Positions 25,290 through 37,546 of a DNA stretch of 64,000 nt are shown piece by piece; positions within the stretch are counted from its first letter, which is position 1, and every line of letters starts with the position of its first letter. The translations under genes and the position numbers were made by a program. The DNA lies in NCBI GenBank assembly GCA_947034895.1, contig OX344764.1, positions 55,595,348 through 55,659,347 of the forward strand, read 5' to 3'. The notes below the pieces were generated by a model, which did no database searches, was not told the DNA's origin, and saw nothing but the letters and a program-made list of their open reading frames with translations. This DNA comes from Rhytidiadelphus loreus. Taxonomy: Eukaryota; Streptophyta; Bryopsida; Hypnales; Hylocomiaceae.

Positions 25290-28200
25290 CAGTGAAATTG
25301 TTTCTCTCAACTACATTTGTCCACCAAGGGAGTCAACCAAAAATGATTTGATTTTTAAACCAATAGATGCATTCTTCATTTCTACAATAACCTTAAAAAG
25401 TCATTCATTAGCGACTTTGGACCTTAGAATCCTTACTAGATTAACAGACCACTCCGAAGTCATTAGAAAGTCTCATTAAAAGCCTTCATTCCTCCAACTA
25501 GTTGAATAAATGCACATGGAAAGAAATGAGTTGGTAACTAAGAATCCTTAAGCCAAACTTGTTGAAGAATCTTGCACTTGCCCAAAAGGTATGAATAGGG
25601 GGGGGGTTCTAACTTGTTTAACTTTACTATAGCTATTGTGACTCCTCCTATTATCACATCCCCTATTATCACACCTTCAAATGAGATACTTTCAAGTGAA
25701 ATTTCCTTAAACCGCATTTTGTTCTTGAATGTAGTTTGTAAACTTGATATTTCCAAACTTGATGTTGCTTCCTCCCTTCTACCTGATTTCTAAAACTTGT
25801 CCACTAGTTCCAGGTCAATTGCAAGAAATCTAAGTTACAAAATATAATATTTTACATTTTCACTATATATTTCAAAGAATCTTCATATCTATATTTGGAC
25901 AACTTTTCATTAATTTCATCATTTTGAACTCACAAATTGACCAAACTTCAAAACATCAACTTTGTGATTGCTACATCTTTTCAAATTTTGTTGAAATAGA
26001 ATGATTCTTCAGCCAACATCTTCATATCAATATTGAATTCAACATACAAATGATTAGTCACAAGATGATATAGAATCTAGCTCCAGAAGGAAGCAATTAA
26101 ATTAGCCCTTGCAACCCATGTTCATGAAACATGGATAGTTGAATTCCCCCCAACAAACTCTCTATACATGATGGTTATAAAACCAATGCTATAATTAATA
26201 TAGTGATCAATAACAAAATATATTATTGGCACTAGATAAAAATCAATCACCATCAAAGGTAGTCTTAAATTTGTTATTTATATAGTACAAATCCTTAGGC
26301 AATTATTCAATTTTCTTTTCAAAAACAAAAACAATAGAAATGAGTAGCTCCATCCATTGTATAAAACTCCAAACATTGGCAAAAAAATTTAATCAAAAGT
26401 GCTCAATTATTGCTCAAACCTACCATCACATTCTTTTTGTCCCTCTAAATAAGCAATTTTTGACAAAGCCAACCACCCTACCATTGAAACATTGTTCTTC
26501 CCTTTACAATTAACACTTTACTATCATAAATGATGGAGATGCTTTATGCTTTTTACAATGGACTCCAATAAGAATATATATTGCCTATTTGTCTCACTAT
26601 TTGTGCAATTCAAAGAATTTTGCGTAATGTAGAATATAATTAGTATTTTTTTTAACATATAGTTATCATTACATTCTTATACAATCTCCATCAAGTATAC
26701 CAAATTTCAATTTCAAACAATCAAAACTCCATTTTTGGCAGTTTTTTAAGCCAACTTTCATGGTTTTACATGATAGTTTATTAAAAACAATTACTGATTA
26801 ATTTTCAAATTTTGATTCCAAAGATATGTAAGAAACATATATATGCACATCTTACTTCTCGAATTTTCAAAAAATATTCAAATTCCCACTCAAGATAGTT
26901 CAATGTTGAGGTGTAACAAGCTCAAAATTTGTAAAATAGATATCTATTTATTGTGACTAAATTTTGTTTCACAAATTGTACTATTATACTCCAAGGTACA
27001 AGACTAGTTGTAGTATAAGGGTCAAGTAGAAAATTTTAGTTATGATAAAAAGATATGTATTTTATAAATTTGTGCATACAAAATAACAAGATTAAACTAT
27101 CTTTAGTGTGTCAAGTTGTAGCCACTTGTCATTTCAAATTGAAGGCTAATACCCAAATTGCTGGAGGTAGGTATGTTTTTGGACGAGGTTTGTGTCGCTT
27201 TAGGGTTGGCCATTGAAGGGTTTGAAGTATTTAGACATGATCTCACAATTTTGCTTTAGAATTGGTGATGAGCTCATAGCAGCCAAACCTTGCTCCATCA
27301 TTCATGTCCATGTAGGCCCATCATAGGATACATGGGACCCTATTCCTATTCACTTACTCACAACTCTCCAACTCCTACTCGCATGTGCTCCTACTCCTAA
27401 TCGTTGCGCATTGCTACCTCCTTCATGTCTTTGTTGAGTTCCTTCCCCATGTCAACTCCTTATGGCACCGTGTCGCTCTTACTTTTTTGTCCAACACTTC
27501 ATCTCCTTGTCTCCTACCTTGTGTTGGTGCATTGTTGCATCCCACATGCTCTAACTAACTTGCTCAACGTTGCTACTGTCTTTTTAGATGGGCGCCTCTC
27601 TTCCAAGTTTACAGAGAAGACTTCCCCTCTTCTTTCTCATTTTTAGTTTGGTGCTTGTATGTGTATTTTAAACGGTAAAACATCAAAGATCTAATGTGAT
27701 ATGTTCTTTAAAGTTGGGATTTGTAGAAAGACTATAAGCTTAGAAGTTGCTACAATTAGTATTTCTTCTACACCCTCCCCACTTCCTTCCTCTACACTTA
27801 ATAACATTCAAAAGGCCAATTTGGAATGAAAGGATAAATTTATTTTGATTGGATTGGATTTAATCGGGAGTTGGGGAGTTTTTTTTGTAAGATTTACAAA
27901 GAGGAAGGTAGTAAATATGCTTGTGTTAATGAGGTGTCAATGAACTTTAAAATTTCAGCCTTGCAAAACTATACCAAACTAGTAGAACATAGGAAAATTT
28001 CATGTGCAAAAATCTTTACATCAAGCTATTGCAATTGCAAATTAAATTTATAATGAAGTTGTTATGTCCTATTTAAGGGGTGTCTACTTCATGTCTACTT
28101 CATTAATGAGGAGTGTACGCCTTTCTATAAATTTCCAAGATTGTGCAATCTTCTTCTATCTTGTAATGCACCAGTGACTTCAACATTGTATCATGATGAA

Positions 28201-29030
28201 AAAGCATGTGCCAACATAGACTTAAGGATTTCTAGTGTAATTCTAAGACAAGTATTGGAGAGGATGAAGGACTCCAAATATATTGACTCCAAATATATTT
28301 TTTAATGAGTTTATGGAATGTCATTATCATTTATAATTAGTAATGATAAAACCAACAAAATTTATTATATATTATTAGTGATGATTGATGAGCTTATTAA
28401 TAAAATATCAAAAAAATTGTTGGTTTTCTAGGTGATAGGTTGTAACTACATTATGTGACAATTTGGAATCAGTAATAGTCTTTTAGGGTGATATTCCACC
28501 CTCTCAGGATGATGGATCTACCCGCCTTGTTGTTTAGTAAATTTGGCAACTTCAAATTCATATATTTTTTGTATTTCTTGACTAACATTTTGCATATTGT
28601 CTAAGTTGTTCAAAATTTTCTAAAGGGTCAATTGTTTCAATTAGGTTGTATTTTCTTGTCAATTCTTGTGATTTGAATTAGAACACATTTAACTCTAGTA
28701 CGTTTTTTTACATGGTACTTGAATTTGGCCCCTATATGGTTACCTTCGTTGTTTACATAGCAAAATTTAGGGGATCAAGTTTCACAACATTCAAATGACT
28801 AGAGACATCTTATGGGCCAATTTTGAGGTTGTTTTATCATTTCAAAGGTCATATGTCGAGGTTGTGTATAAAGCTTTGTATGTTAGGTTTGACTACAATG
28901 ATGTGATTGATGCATTTTTAATCCTATTCACATGCCTCAAAAGGCAAATTAGGTTGAGTTCTTGAGGTGTGGTGCAATTGGTTATTCTTTTGCAATAGTA
29001 TACACAAGCAAAATGGGTTGGAGGAAAATT
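25290..29030. other. Intergenic, no supported gene
   Basis: AT-rich, stop-dense in all frames. A poly-G run lies at about 25600-25609. An open frame at 27404-27646 encodes a hydrophobic Leu/Ser-rich peptide without family resemblance. I see no other feature I can support. Confidence 0.5.
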
Positions 29031-29039
29031 CTTACCTCC

Positions 29040-29275
29040 CACTAGAAGAAGCCCGCATTTTTTTAATTTTCTGATATTAAAGTTGACGGATTTTGCTAAA
29101 CATCTTTTATAACAACTTATGTTTTTATGTCAAAAATAACATCCAATGTAACATCTTGACGTTACATTAGATGTCATTGTTGACATAAAAACACAAGTTG
29201 TTATAAAAGATGTTTAGCAAAATCCATCAACTTTGACGTCTAAAACATTCAAATAAACACGAGCTTCTTCTAGTG
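29040..29275. mobile_element. CACTA-ended fold-back MITE (236 bp, TSD TCC)
   Basis: Begins CACTAGAAGAAGC and ends GCTTCTTCTAGTG, with TCC on both sides (29037-29039 and 29276-29278). Long arms fold back: GACGGATTTTGCTAAACATC pairs with GATGTTTAGCAAAATCCATC. The interior differs from the 214-bp family in the MULE relic, so this is a separate family with the same type of ends. Confidence 0.92.
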
Positions 29276-29289
29276 TCCATTGGTGAATT

Positions 29290-30760
29290 CTATAGCTTGT
29301 AAACAAGAATTTTTTGCTTTCAAGCTACAAGAGTCCATTGAGTGGATGGAGAGGACATTTGGAGACTTGGGGACTTCCAATAGTTGGAGCCCATCCCTAA
29401 AATTGAAGTACCCTAATCTACTAACACCCTTGTAGAAATAGCGAGGTGTCAATGTCTAAGCACCACTACTTGTGAAGGTGTTTTTCTATATAGAATTCCA
29501 TAAAGATTAATTAAGGACCAAAATGGCATGACAACTCTCATGACAACTTCATAAGGGAAATTACAGATGTACGTGAAAAAGGTGAAAATCTTGTCTTTTG
29601 ATCTTTTGCAACCTTCTCTAAACCACACTCAACTCAATCTTGGACAAGTTGGGTCATTACATGTTATTTCAGGCCTCCAAGAGACAGTGGGTTCTATTGT
29701 TATGAGAACCCAAGGAATGTGACTACTGGCTTAACACCTCAACAATCTTACGTGGCCGAGAGGCTGCCAGCTCATTTTTTAATTTTTTTAATTTTTTTAA
29801 ATTTATATTTGAATAATTTAAAAATAAATAAAAATAAATAAAATTTGAATTTTTTTTTGTGACAGCTAGCCATCCTTCACTATGGGGGGAACAGTGAAGG
29901 GGAACAACCCTCAACCGGTCTCTAGAAGACCTAAAATAACATGTAATGGGATTCTTGGCCTTCAATTAGTGAAAGGCCATACCAAGTTCAGATCCTACCA
30001 ATGATGTACCTTGAAATGTAGAGTTTAGTTTCAAAACCATTAATATCTCTTTGAAAGAGGAGGATTGACAAATTTGAAATTGAAAGAAAATGTTTGGTGA
30101 GTATTTGGTAAACTAGGAGATTTTATTAGGAAAAGATGCAACCAATGCCCTTAGAAAAAAATTGAAATGCTTCTACAAGAAAGAAGAGGCAAATTACCGG
30201 GGTAACTCAGAAATATTTTCAAACATTGATAAGAGGCCAATATCCTTGTAATTGATTGATAGTTAAATTTGGACTATAGAAAAACCATTAGATGGGATTT
30301 CAACCTAGGGGAGAGCCGTTTCAAGGTTGTTTCAGGCCCATTCCCCTGGCTGTTCCATATACAGGGAAAGAACACCAACTTGTGAGAATATTTATTTTAA
30401 GAAATAAAAATAAAAAAAAGTTTTTTTTTAATTCTTAGAATGCAAAAAAAATTCCAAAAAAAATTTCATTTTCATATTTTTTTTGTGACGTGGCCGAAGT
30501 TCGGCCACGTTAGACTGTTGCGCCACCACAGCAATGGCGTAGTTCCCTAGTTCCTATAGCCCCGAGATCTCACAACCCTCTACACCCTTGAAAAAACATC
30601 TAATGCTTATCATTTGAGCTCAAGTACACAAATAAATCAAAATTATAATTATTTGTTATATTCTACTTCTAGACTCATGGATATCATGAAATTTACTCCC
30701 CAAAAAATATGTCTTAGTAGGATCTTTACAATTCATGCAAACTTTCAAGAAACCATAAAG
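29290..30760. other. Intergenic with AT-rich low-complexity tracts
   Basis: Includes A/T homopolymer and AAAATAAATA-type tracts (29775-29860, 30400-30480). A short perfect palindrome at about 30489-30508 (ACGTGGCCGAAGTTCGGCCACGT, arms ACGTGGCCGAA and TTCGGCCACGT) stands out for its GC content; part of it (ACGTGGCCGA) also occurs at about 29751. No gene is supported. Confidence 0.5.
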
Positions 30761-30767
30761 TGTCATA

Positions 30768-31710
30768 TTAACCCCTAAAGGACCAAACGGTGTTTTTTGG
30801 CAACATAGCAAATTTGGGCAATTTACTATAAATGAAATTTTTATTTTTATTTTTGAAATTTTCACACAACAAGTGCCCAAGAAGTAGCTTTAAGGTGAAA
30901 CAATTTTCATAACTTTTGACTCATGGTTAAAAAATTATTGTATGATATGTAATTTTTAGCAATCTGCAAGCAACTTGGGCAGCTCTAAAAAATTCTTCAA
31001 TAATCATTTTTTTTTAAATAAAAATTCAAAATTAGTTCCCTAGATTTTTGTATAATTATGTGGAAGTTTTTGAATAATTTCATTTTGATTAATGAGATGA
31101 AAGTTATGAGGAGTTTTAAATTGTGGGTAGTTATGAATTCTCTACTCAAAAATAAACTATGGAATCATTTATTTAAATCAATTTTCCGTATTTTTGAAAA
31201 TAAAATAAAATTGTAGGATGTAAATTGTTTATTACAACATTACAACCATTGGATTGTCATTTTTCAATTCTATAACTAAATTCTCAACAATCTAGTATTT
31301 TGAATCATTGTCTACTTCTTCTACTTACTATATTTTTCCTATATGTTCTACAATTCCAAATGATCTAAATTTTTTCATGCATGTAGACAACTTGCCTTAA
31401 AAAATGAATCCAAAGAATCACCACCATTTTGGACATTTTTCTATACAAATGTGACCTTCTGAAGTACAGCTGTGCGTTTTTTCAATTGCCAAAAAAAAGA
31501 TTTTTGTGACTTCAAATGCTAATATCTTGCAATCTACACGGTGAAATTTTTTGAAATTTTTTCCACCCCTTCTCAAACTAGCGTACCATAAGATCCTATG
31601 ATTACATGTGTTCAAAAAAAAATTAAATTTTTAAATTTGGTACTTGTACTAGAAATGGCAATTTTGGAGCATTTTTGGTGAAAACATAGTCAAAAACCTA
31701 TGAGGGTTAA
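30768..31710 (-). mobile_element. TTAA-flanked non-autonomous element E1 (943 bp), subfamily B
   Basis: TTAA at 30768-30771 is followed by CCCCTAAAGGACCAAACGG; the other end is …CCTATGAGGG then TTAA (31707-31710). The interior read on the minus strand matches the element at 37547-38367: kinase-free, stop-dense sequence with CATAACTTTCATCTCATTAA-like, GGATCxTATGxTTACATG and GCAAGATATTAGCAT stretches. Non-coding. See findings for the family. Confidence 0.75.
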
Positions 31711-31809
31711 TGCATGTTTTAGTCGTCTTCTAAAAGACTCAAAATCATTTACTACAAGTACTATTACTTTACCACTATATTTAGCTCCATGTGTAACATT
31801 GATGATGGT

Positions 31810-32395
31810 TTAACCCCTAAAGTCCCAAGGCCATTTTTCTACCAAAATCACTCAAAACTACCACTTTTGCTATGTTCACCTATGAAATGAATTTTTAAGA
31901 GATTTTTTAGAATCTAACCATAGGATCTTGTTCTACACTTATTTTAGATCACGAGACAAAAAAATTGTGATTTTTGACCATATAGATTGAAAGATATTAG
32001 CATTCAAAGTGGAAGAAAAAAATTCTTTCAAGAAGTTGCTATGATTGCCCACAAAACAAGAAACTCCATAACTTTTACATCACTAATCCAAATGTCATGA
32101 ATCAAAGCTTCCCATTCAGAAGAAAATATAATATACAAGAAAAAAAAAAAAAAAAAAATTTATTTCAATTTTTGGTGGATTTTTTTTGCTGCCCGGTCTC
32201 CCCCATTTTGAGGTTATTGTGGCATAACTTTTGCTTTCAAGCACCGATTGGAATAAGAATTATATTCTTGGAAAGCTCCTAAGTTTATCTATCTTATGAG
32301 AAAGTTTCAAAAAGTTTCACTAAAAATTGAGATCATAAGAGCTTGCCTGAAATCCATTTTGTCCCCCGTAGGGACAATGGGACTTTAAGGGTTAA
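31810..32395 (+). mobile_element. TTAA-flanked non-autonomous element E2 (586 bp), subfamily A
   Basis: TTAA (31810-31813) then CCCCTAAAGTCCCAAGGCC; right end GGGACAATGGGACTTTAAGGG then TTAA (32392-32395). It starts only 100 bp after E1 ends. A subterminal hairpin GTCCCCCGTAGGGAC lies 30 bp inside the right end. Contains an A homopolymer (about 32138-32157). Shorter than the 943-bp relatives, probably by internal deletion. Confidence 0.8.
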
Positions 32396-32399
32396 GATC

Positions 32400-34780
32400 A
32401 TACTACCATAGCCTAAGGTCACCTAGCTTTAGTATATTTTTGCTCAATAATTGTTTAAAAATGGAAGGATTGGTCTTCAATTGATCTTGAAAGTTGAATG
32501 ATTTTCTTTGTTGCATAGGAAAGTAATAGTTATGGCTGTCAATGAACTCGTTTCTTTTAAAAGTGTCCATACTTTCATCTAACTTTGCATAGGAAAGTTA
32601 GATGAATGAATTCAAATGTCATTGGATCATTGTACATATACCTTTTCCAACATTTTGACTTCCTTCATGTTCAATTTTCTTTGGATTCAGCAAAGTGTTT
32701 TATTAATTTTCAAAACTGTTCAGCTTCAAAAAATTTATTATATTTTGGCAAAGGTGACCTTAGGCTACGGTAGTATCTCTCAAAAATAAAAATAAAATAA
32801 TAAAAACTATACAATAAAATTGGGGATAAACCTTTGTAGATATTTCTACTTTAGATAGTTACAATGTGCCGAAAAGTGGCAGGCAACTCGGTGCCTACCA
32901 CCACCCTGCTATCAAAAAAACCCAAGCCATCAATTTTCCTTAGGAAGAAATTAACACCTCAGGAACCGTTGATTCGATTTAAGAAATGCAGGTGGGTGTC
33001 GTTGAAGCTGGGCCATGGATCTCAGAGGAAAAATGCGGGGCCCCCTAACAACCGTAGATTTAGTGCCACTCAAAAAAAAATATGAACATCATGATGTGGA
33101 TGATTTTGGGGTTAGGATTAGGCACAGTTGGAGGTCAGGCGCAAGTTTGCTGCGAGTCTGGAGCTTCAGCGAATTCCTTCAGCGCGGTGGCAAATTGCTT
33201 ACTTGTTTGGAGTTTTGGTGGAGCTTGGTAGAAGCGTTCTTAGTATCAATTGTGATTTGAATTTTGGGTATATCACTTTTTAGCTCCATTACAGAAATTC
33301 TGAGGCCTCCATAAGCTGGCAGTTTTTTAAATTTCTGGCAGCCCTGCAGTGCAAGTACAGAAGAATTTATTTTTATTTTATTTTTATTTTATTTTTATTT
33401 TATTTTATTTTTTAATGTTAAAAAAATTAAAATTAAAAAAGTCACTAGTCTAACATGGTTCTGATGTGGCACTAATAGTACCACATTAGATCCAGGAAAA
33501 AAAAATCCCTAATTGCACACGGGGGGAGCAAAGCTGGCAACCTTTTAGAGGCCTTCGAATTTTTGTAATGATTGTCGTGGTATGTTTGTGCTACAAATTT
33601 TCAAAAGAAGCGAATGTTCAGATGTTTCACGCAAAGATTTTAGGGTTGTTGCAATTGGTGGCATCTAGGTAGATCTCATATGCCTAGGAATCCCCCTTCA
33701 TGGTTACAACTCTAAAGTGGTCATTAATCTTCAATCTTGGATTTGCTCCACAACAACTAATTAGGTATTGAATGCACTGTAGTATCATAATTTTGGTTAA
33801 GGTTTCGAGATCTCAATACAATCATCTTGAAGTGGCAGCAATCTTAGAGTCTCAGTTCTTGTCTTTACAAATTATCTTCTACTTTTTGAATCTTATCTTC
33901 TCCTCTTCTTTAAGTTTTATAATCTTTTAAAGCTTGTGTGTTGAATTTGCATCTTGTCTAACAACGTGTTACTTTAGCAATTCGAAAGCAATGTATGAGC
34001 ATTTTGTTGTAGGATTATCTTGTTGGCTAGAAATGCTTTTGAGTTACTGATCTCTTCATTGTGTCTCTCCAAGCTTCATGTGCCATACTTCCTCATACTT
34101 GGATGAATTAGTCTTCTGAAACAGTTACCTATTTGAAATGTAAGCAGTGTGGGGACATCTTTTTGTAGGAATTAAGTTGTTAGCTTATTAGCTTATTAAC
34201 TAAATTTTAAGTTGAAAACGGCTAGGTCAAACTTATTTTCTGAGGCTTTGTTTAATTGACAGTTGCAAGTGATTAAGAAAGTGTCCCAAAAGACCATTGC
34301 CAAGAGTCTTTTTTACCATAATTCTAAAAGAACTATGCGTTTTCTTTAAACAGTGCTTCTAGCTTTGTGAAACTTGAAGTTTTCGGTCCCGAAAAGGTTT
34401 GTGCAAAGAATTTTTTGTGAAAATTGAAGCACTAAGCCCCAAAATTAAGCTTTGATCAAAACTACAGGATGAGTACATTATGACTAGGTGTTTTTTTTAA
34501 CACTTCTGTTGTATGTTTTTTGAATAAATTTTTTTGAAGTCCCTTTTAAAAAGAGACTAATGTATCCTTTAAATTTTTGTTTTAAGTGATTTTCATTTAA
34601 TGAAAAAATGATATGTGTACCCATTGAGTAATTCATGTATGGTTTACATCGTTTTTGGCAGTTTGTCAAAATTGTACTCAAAAGAGGCAGTAACTTAACT
34701 GCCTCTACTCCAACTGCAAGCGACCCAAACTTTTGACGTTGATGAAGATTTAGCTCCGTAGAAAAGTTTTTTTCTTCTTA
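32400..34780. other. Intergenic, no supported gene
   Basis: AT-rich. Contains a TTTTATTTTTATTTTA simple repeat (about 33368-33415). The parts around 32860-33260 and 33500-33900 have higher GC but no family-like frame. The last few hundred bases before 34780 may be the promoter of the OEP7-like gene. Confidence 0.45.
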
Positions 34781-35107
34781 AAAGTGTTCTCTCAGATGCT
34801 GCCACGTAACCCAGTGCACTTGTCTGCCAGTTGGCACAAGACAGTCCACGTCATATACACGGCAGCTGTTGGACCTCGGAGTGCTCACATACAACAGTCA
34901 CCCCGAAATTCCCAGTTAGAGGATCCCTCACGAAACTGTTTCTTTGCAGGAATTGCCACAGTCGAGAGTTAAGTAGGAAAGAGTATCTGCAGAAATTGCA
35001 GCAACAGGGAAGAGCTCTACAGGAATTGCGACAACAGGGAAGAGCTTTGCAGAAATCGCAAAAGTAGAGAAGAGGATCTACGTTTCGGTGAGTTTAAGAG
35101 CTCAGCT
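34781..35107 (+). promoter_or_regulatory. Leader/promoter region of the OEP7-like gene
   Basis: GC rises here. CCACGTAA (near 34803) and CCACGTCA (near 34847) are ACGT-core elements of the kind bound by plant bZIP factors. A 78-codon upstream frame (34831-35067) runs into the 30-bp repeats and ends 40 bp before the OEP7-like start. If the leader includes 34831 this would be an upstream ORF. Confidence 0.4.
34991..35080 (+). repeat. Tandem repeat, 30-bp period, 3 units, just upstream of the OEP7-like start
   Basis: Units at 34991-35020, 35021-35050 and 35051-35080, each an AGRAATTGC…CAACAGGGAAGAGCT-type sequence; the third is more diverged. A fourth, longer and degenerate unit may precede them (about 34948-34990). 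The period keeps frame, so the upstream ORF reads as LQ(K/E)L(Q/R)QQGRA repeats. Confidence 0.85.
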
Positions 35108-35413
35108 ATGGCGAACCGGAAGGAAGAACGAAAGGGCAACATGCTGGCCACGGCAGTAATTGGAGCGGCAGGCCTTGCTCTCGGTTGGGCGGCGTTGGAG
35201 CTCGGATTGGGAGGCATCCTCAATCCGGGTCGTGAAGCCATGGACAGGTCGTTGCAGCCCAAAGAGGTGGATATGGAGGACCCAGCGGAGCTCTTAGTGG
35301 AGCAAGTGGCCAATGAAGCCAAGATGAAAGACTCCGAAACCAAATCCCAAGACGAAGAAGACGAGATTGTGGAATCTCCTGTCCAGAAGGACCAGAACGT
35401 GAATTGCAAATAG
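35108..35413 (+). CDS. OEP7-like chloroplast outer-envelope membrane protein
   Basis: Single-exon frame of 101 codons plus TAG. The start has a strong context (GCTATGGCG). A short basic N-terminus (MANRKEERKGN) is followed by one hydrophobic segment at about residues 12-34 (MLATAVIGAAGLALGWAALE), then an acidic hydrophilic tail. Plant OEP6/OEP7 proteins (about 64 residues) have the same plan: one transmembrane segment near the N-terminus containing AxxALGW(L/A)AIE, then a (F/I)L(D/N)…R…(M/I)D(R/K)S motif. Here the match is ALGWAALELGL then GILNPGREAMDRSL. In that family the segment and its positively charged flank target the protein to the plastid outer envelope without a cleaved transit peptide. 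The acidic C-terminal extension (about 40 residues) is longer than in seed-plant homologues. The role of OEP7 itself is not well known. Confidence 0.65.
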   Translation: MANRKEERKGNMLATAVIGAAGLALGWAALELGLGGILNPGREAMDRSLQPKEVDMEDPAELLVEQVANEAKMKDSETKSQDEEDEIVESPVQKDQNVNCK

Positions 35414-35445
35414 GGTTTCTCGGAGTTTGGGACAGACTGTTGGAC

Positions 35446-36041
35446 ACCGAGCCCTTGAGGTATCGGCTCTAGGGTTTTCTTTCCAGGGAGTTTGTGGCAG
35501 TGCATAGTTAGGTTTGGGCTCAGGATAGTTTGCTCGTCTGTTGTGTGAAGAGTATTTTGTACAGAATCGTGGAAACCAAGCCTTAAAGGCATCCGCTTTA
35601 GAGTTTTCTTCCCAGGGAGTTTGTGGCAGTGCAGGGTCAGTTTTGGCTCAGGATGTGTTGCACAGGCTTTGTCTTGAGAATTTGTTTAGAGTTTTGGAGA
35701 CCAAGCCTGAAAGGCACCATTTTAGGGTTTGCTTTCCGGTAGGTTATAGTAGTGCAATGGCTCCGGATATGTTGCACATGTTTGTTTTTGAGTATTTATG
35801 TAGAATTTTGGAGACGAAGTCCTTGAGGTATCGACTTTAGACTTTTCTTTCCTGGGAGTTTGTGGCAGCGCAGGGTAGGTTTTGCCTCAGGATGTGTTGT
35901 ACATTTTTTGTCTTAAGAATTTGTATAGATTTTTGGAGAGCAAGCTTGGAAAGTATCATTTGGGGTAGTTTGTAGCAGTGGTTTATTTAGTTATGGCACA
36001 GGATATTTTATGCGTGTTTTGTAAAGATAATTTTGTGGAGA
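35446..36041 (+). repeat. Minisatellite, ~102-129-bp period, 5 diverged units
   Basis: Units start at about 35446, 35575, 35700, 35814 and 35939 with ACCGAG/ACCAAG/ACGAAG/AGCAAG. Each carries a TTTCTTTCC…GGGAGTTTGTGGCAGTGC block, a GGCTCAGGATRTGTTG block and a TTTTGTAGAATTTTGGAG-like end. It begins 32 bp after the OEP7-like stop codon, so it probably forms much of that gene's 3' UTR. Frames inside are not conserved between units, so it is not coding. Confidence 0.85.
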
Positions 36042-36770
36042 GGAGCATACAGTACTTGTATCATAACAGTCTTGAGCCTATTGGAAGGTCATCTTTCTGG
36101 AAAGAAACCAACCGTGAGAGCCACAAGAATGGAGCAGTTGGCTTGCAAGAGAGCAGTTTAGAATCACCTTCAATTTCTTAATTCTACAGAGTGCTAGTAC
36201 TTTGGGGTTTATGGACAGTCATGGTACGGTATACTGAGACACTGAGAGAAGCTTTGTTGATATGGTCTCTTCCTAGACAGGTCTAAATGCAAGGATTGCA
36301 AGCTTGTACCAGTCAACCAGTGCTTTGAATTTGGATCAATGTTAAATACAAAAGTGTGTGATTTTAAAGCTTTTAAGGCTTGGGATTTCTGCAGTTTACA
36401 GGGTTTGATGTCGTGCATGTTAAGCCCTCGGTAGTGTGACTTTTGACAGGCTTTTTCCTGCTGGGGGGAACTGAAGTCTTTGGATGCACGTGAATGCCAA
36501 AACTTTACAACTTATGTGAAGATTATGACACAAAAGGTTGTGAAATTATGACACAAAAGATTGTGAAAGATGAACTGCCTCATGGGATTCAGAGACTACA
36601 GGACCCTCTTAAGTGTGTAAGCCTGAGAGGACCGGGATATCCTCCTCCATTCATACAATATATGTTTTTAGTTTGCTTCTAAAACTTCTGTAGGAATTCC
36701 ACCGTTGATCTTCTTATCTATCATGAGTTCATGGCTCTCTAATCCTTTGGAGGATGTGTAGAACGAGTGG
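36042..36770. other. 3' flank of the OEP7-like gene, no further gene
   Basis: Moderate GC, no family-like frame. A short tandem duplication (ATTATGACACAAAAGRTTGTGAAA, two units from about 36523) is visible. Composition becomes AT-rich after about 36750. Confidence 0.45.
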
Positions 36771-36774
36771 TTTG

Positions 36775-37140
36775 CCGTGTTGCTATTAGCCAAAAAAAAA
36801 TCAGATTTTTTTCGATACAAAGACAGATGTGAGAAATTAAGAGAGCAATTGAAATTTTATTTTTTTGCCAAATTATGAATTTGTTATGAATTTTTGAAGT
36901 GTGTTGCCGAATTGGCCTAAAAAAGTCTTTAGATTATCCCAAAACCAACCAAAAAAAATGTATCCATAATGGTCTTACCACCTATAGCAATCATAGTATT
37001 TTCTAACATGATTTCTTAACATTTTTTAGCTTATACTAAAAAGCTAAAAGTTCCTAAAGCAGTCACTAATAACTCCATCATCATCACCGAAGACATTGAT
37101 TTGGACCACTAACCAATCTAATGTATACTTAGTTGTAATT
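36775..37140. repeat. Dispersed repeat R2, longest copy
   Basis: Related copies lie at about 39025-39260 (GAGAG(T/C)AATTGAAATTTTAT, TATGAATTTGTTATGAATTT) and 44895-45030 (CAGTCACTAATAACTCC-like, AAGACATTGATT). The copies overlap different parts of this one. No terminal repeats or coding sequence seen; the origin is unknown. Confidence 0.65.
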
Positions 37141-37546
37141 TCATTTATTAGAAAAAGTTTGTCATGGTTTGATGTAAGACTATAATGAGTTATTCCCTAG
37201 GTGCCTATCATTGGGAGTATATCTATCATAGGTTGGTTTACCTTATGGCAAGAATTTCCACCATTGAAAGTGTTGAGATTTGGATTTTAGTTTATAAGAA
37301 GTTTTTATTTTTGTTGAATTTTGATTGATTAATTTGTGAATGGGATTTTCTCTCATACAAAGCCACTAATGTCACCAATGAAACACTAAAGATATTGACA
37401 ATATAAGTAGAATGGATAGGGCTTGAAATTAAAAGCATTCTTGCAATTCTTGCTTCAAAAATTGGTGCAAGGATGAAGTCAACAAAAAGAGGTTGAAATA
37501 TCATTTAATGATTCTAAAATAAAATTGATTTATTTGAAAATTTTCA

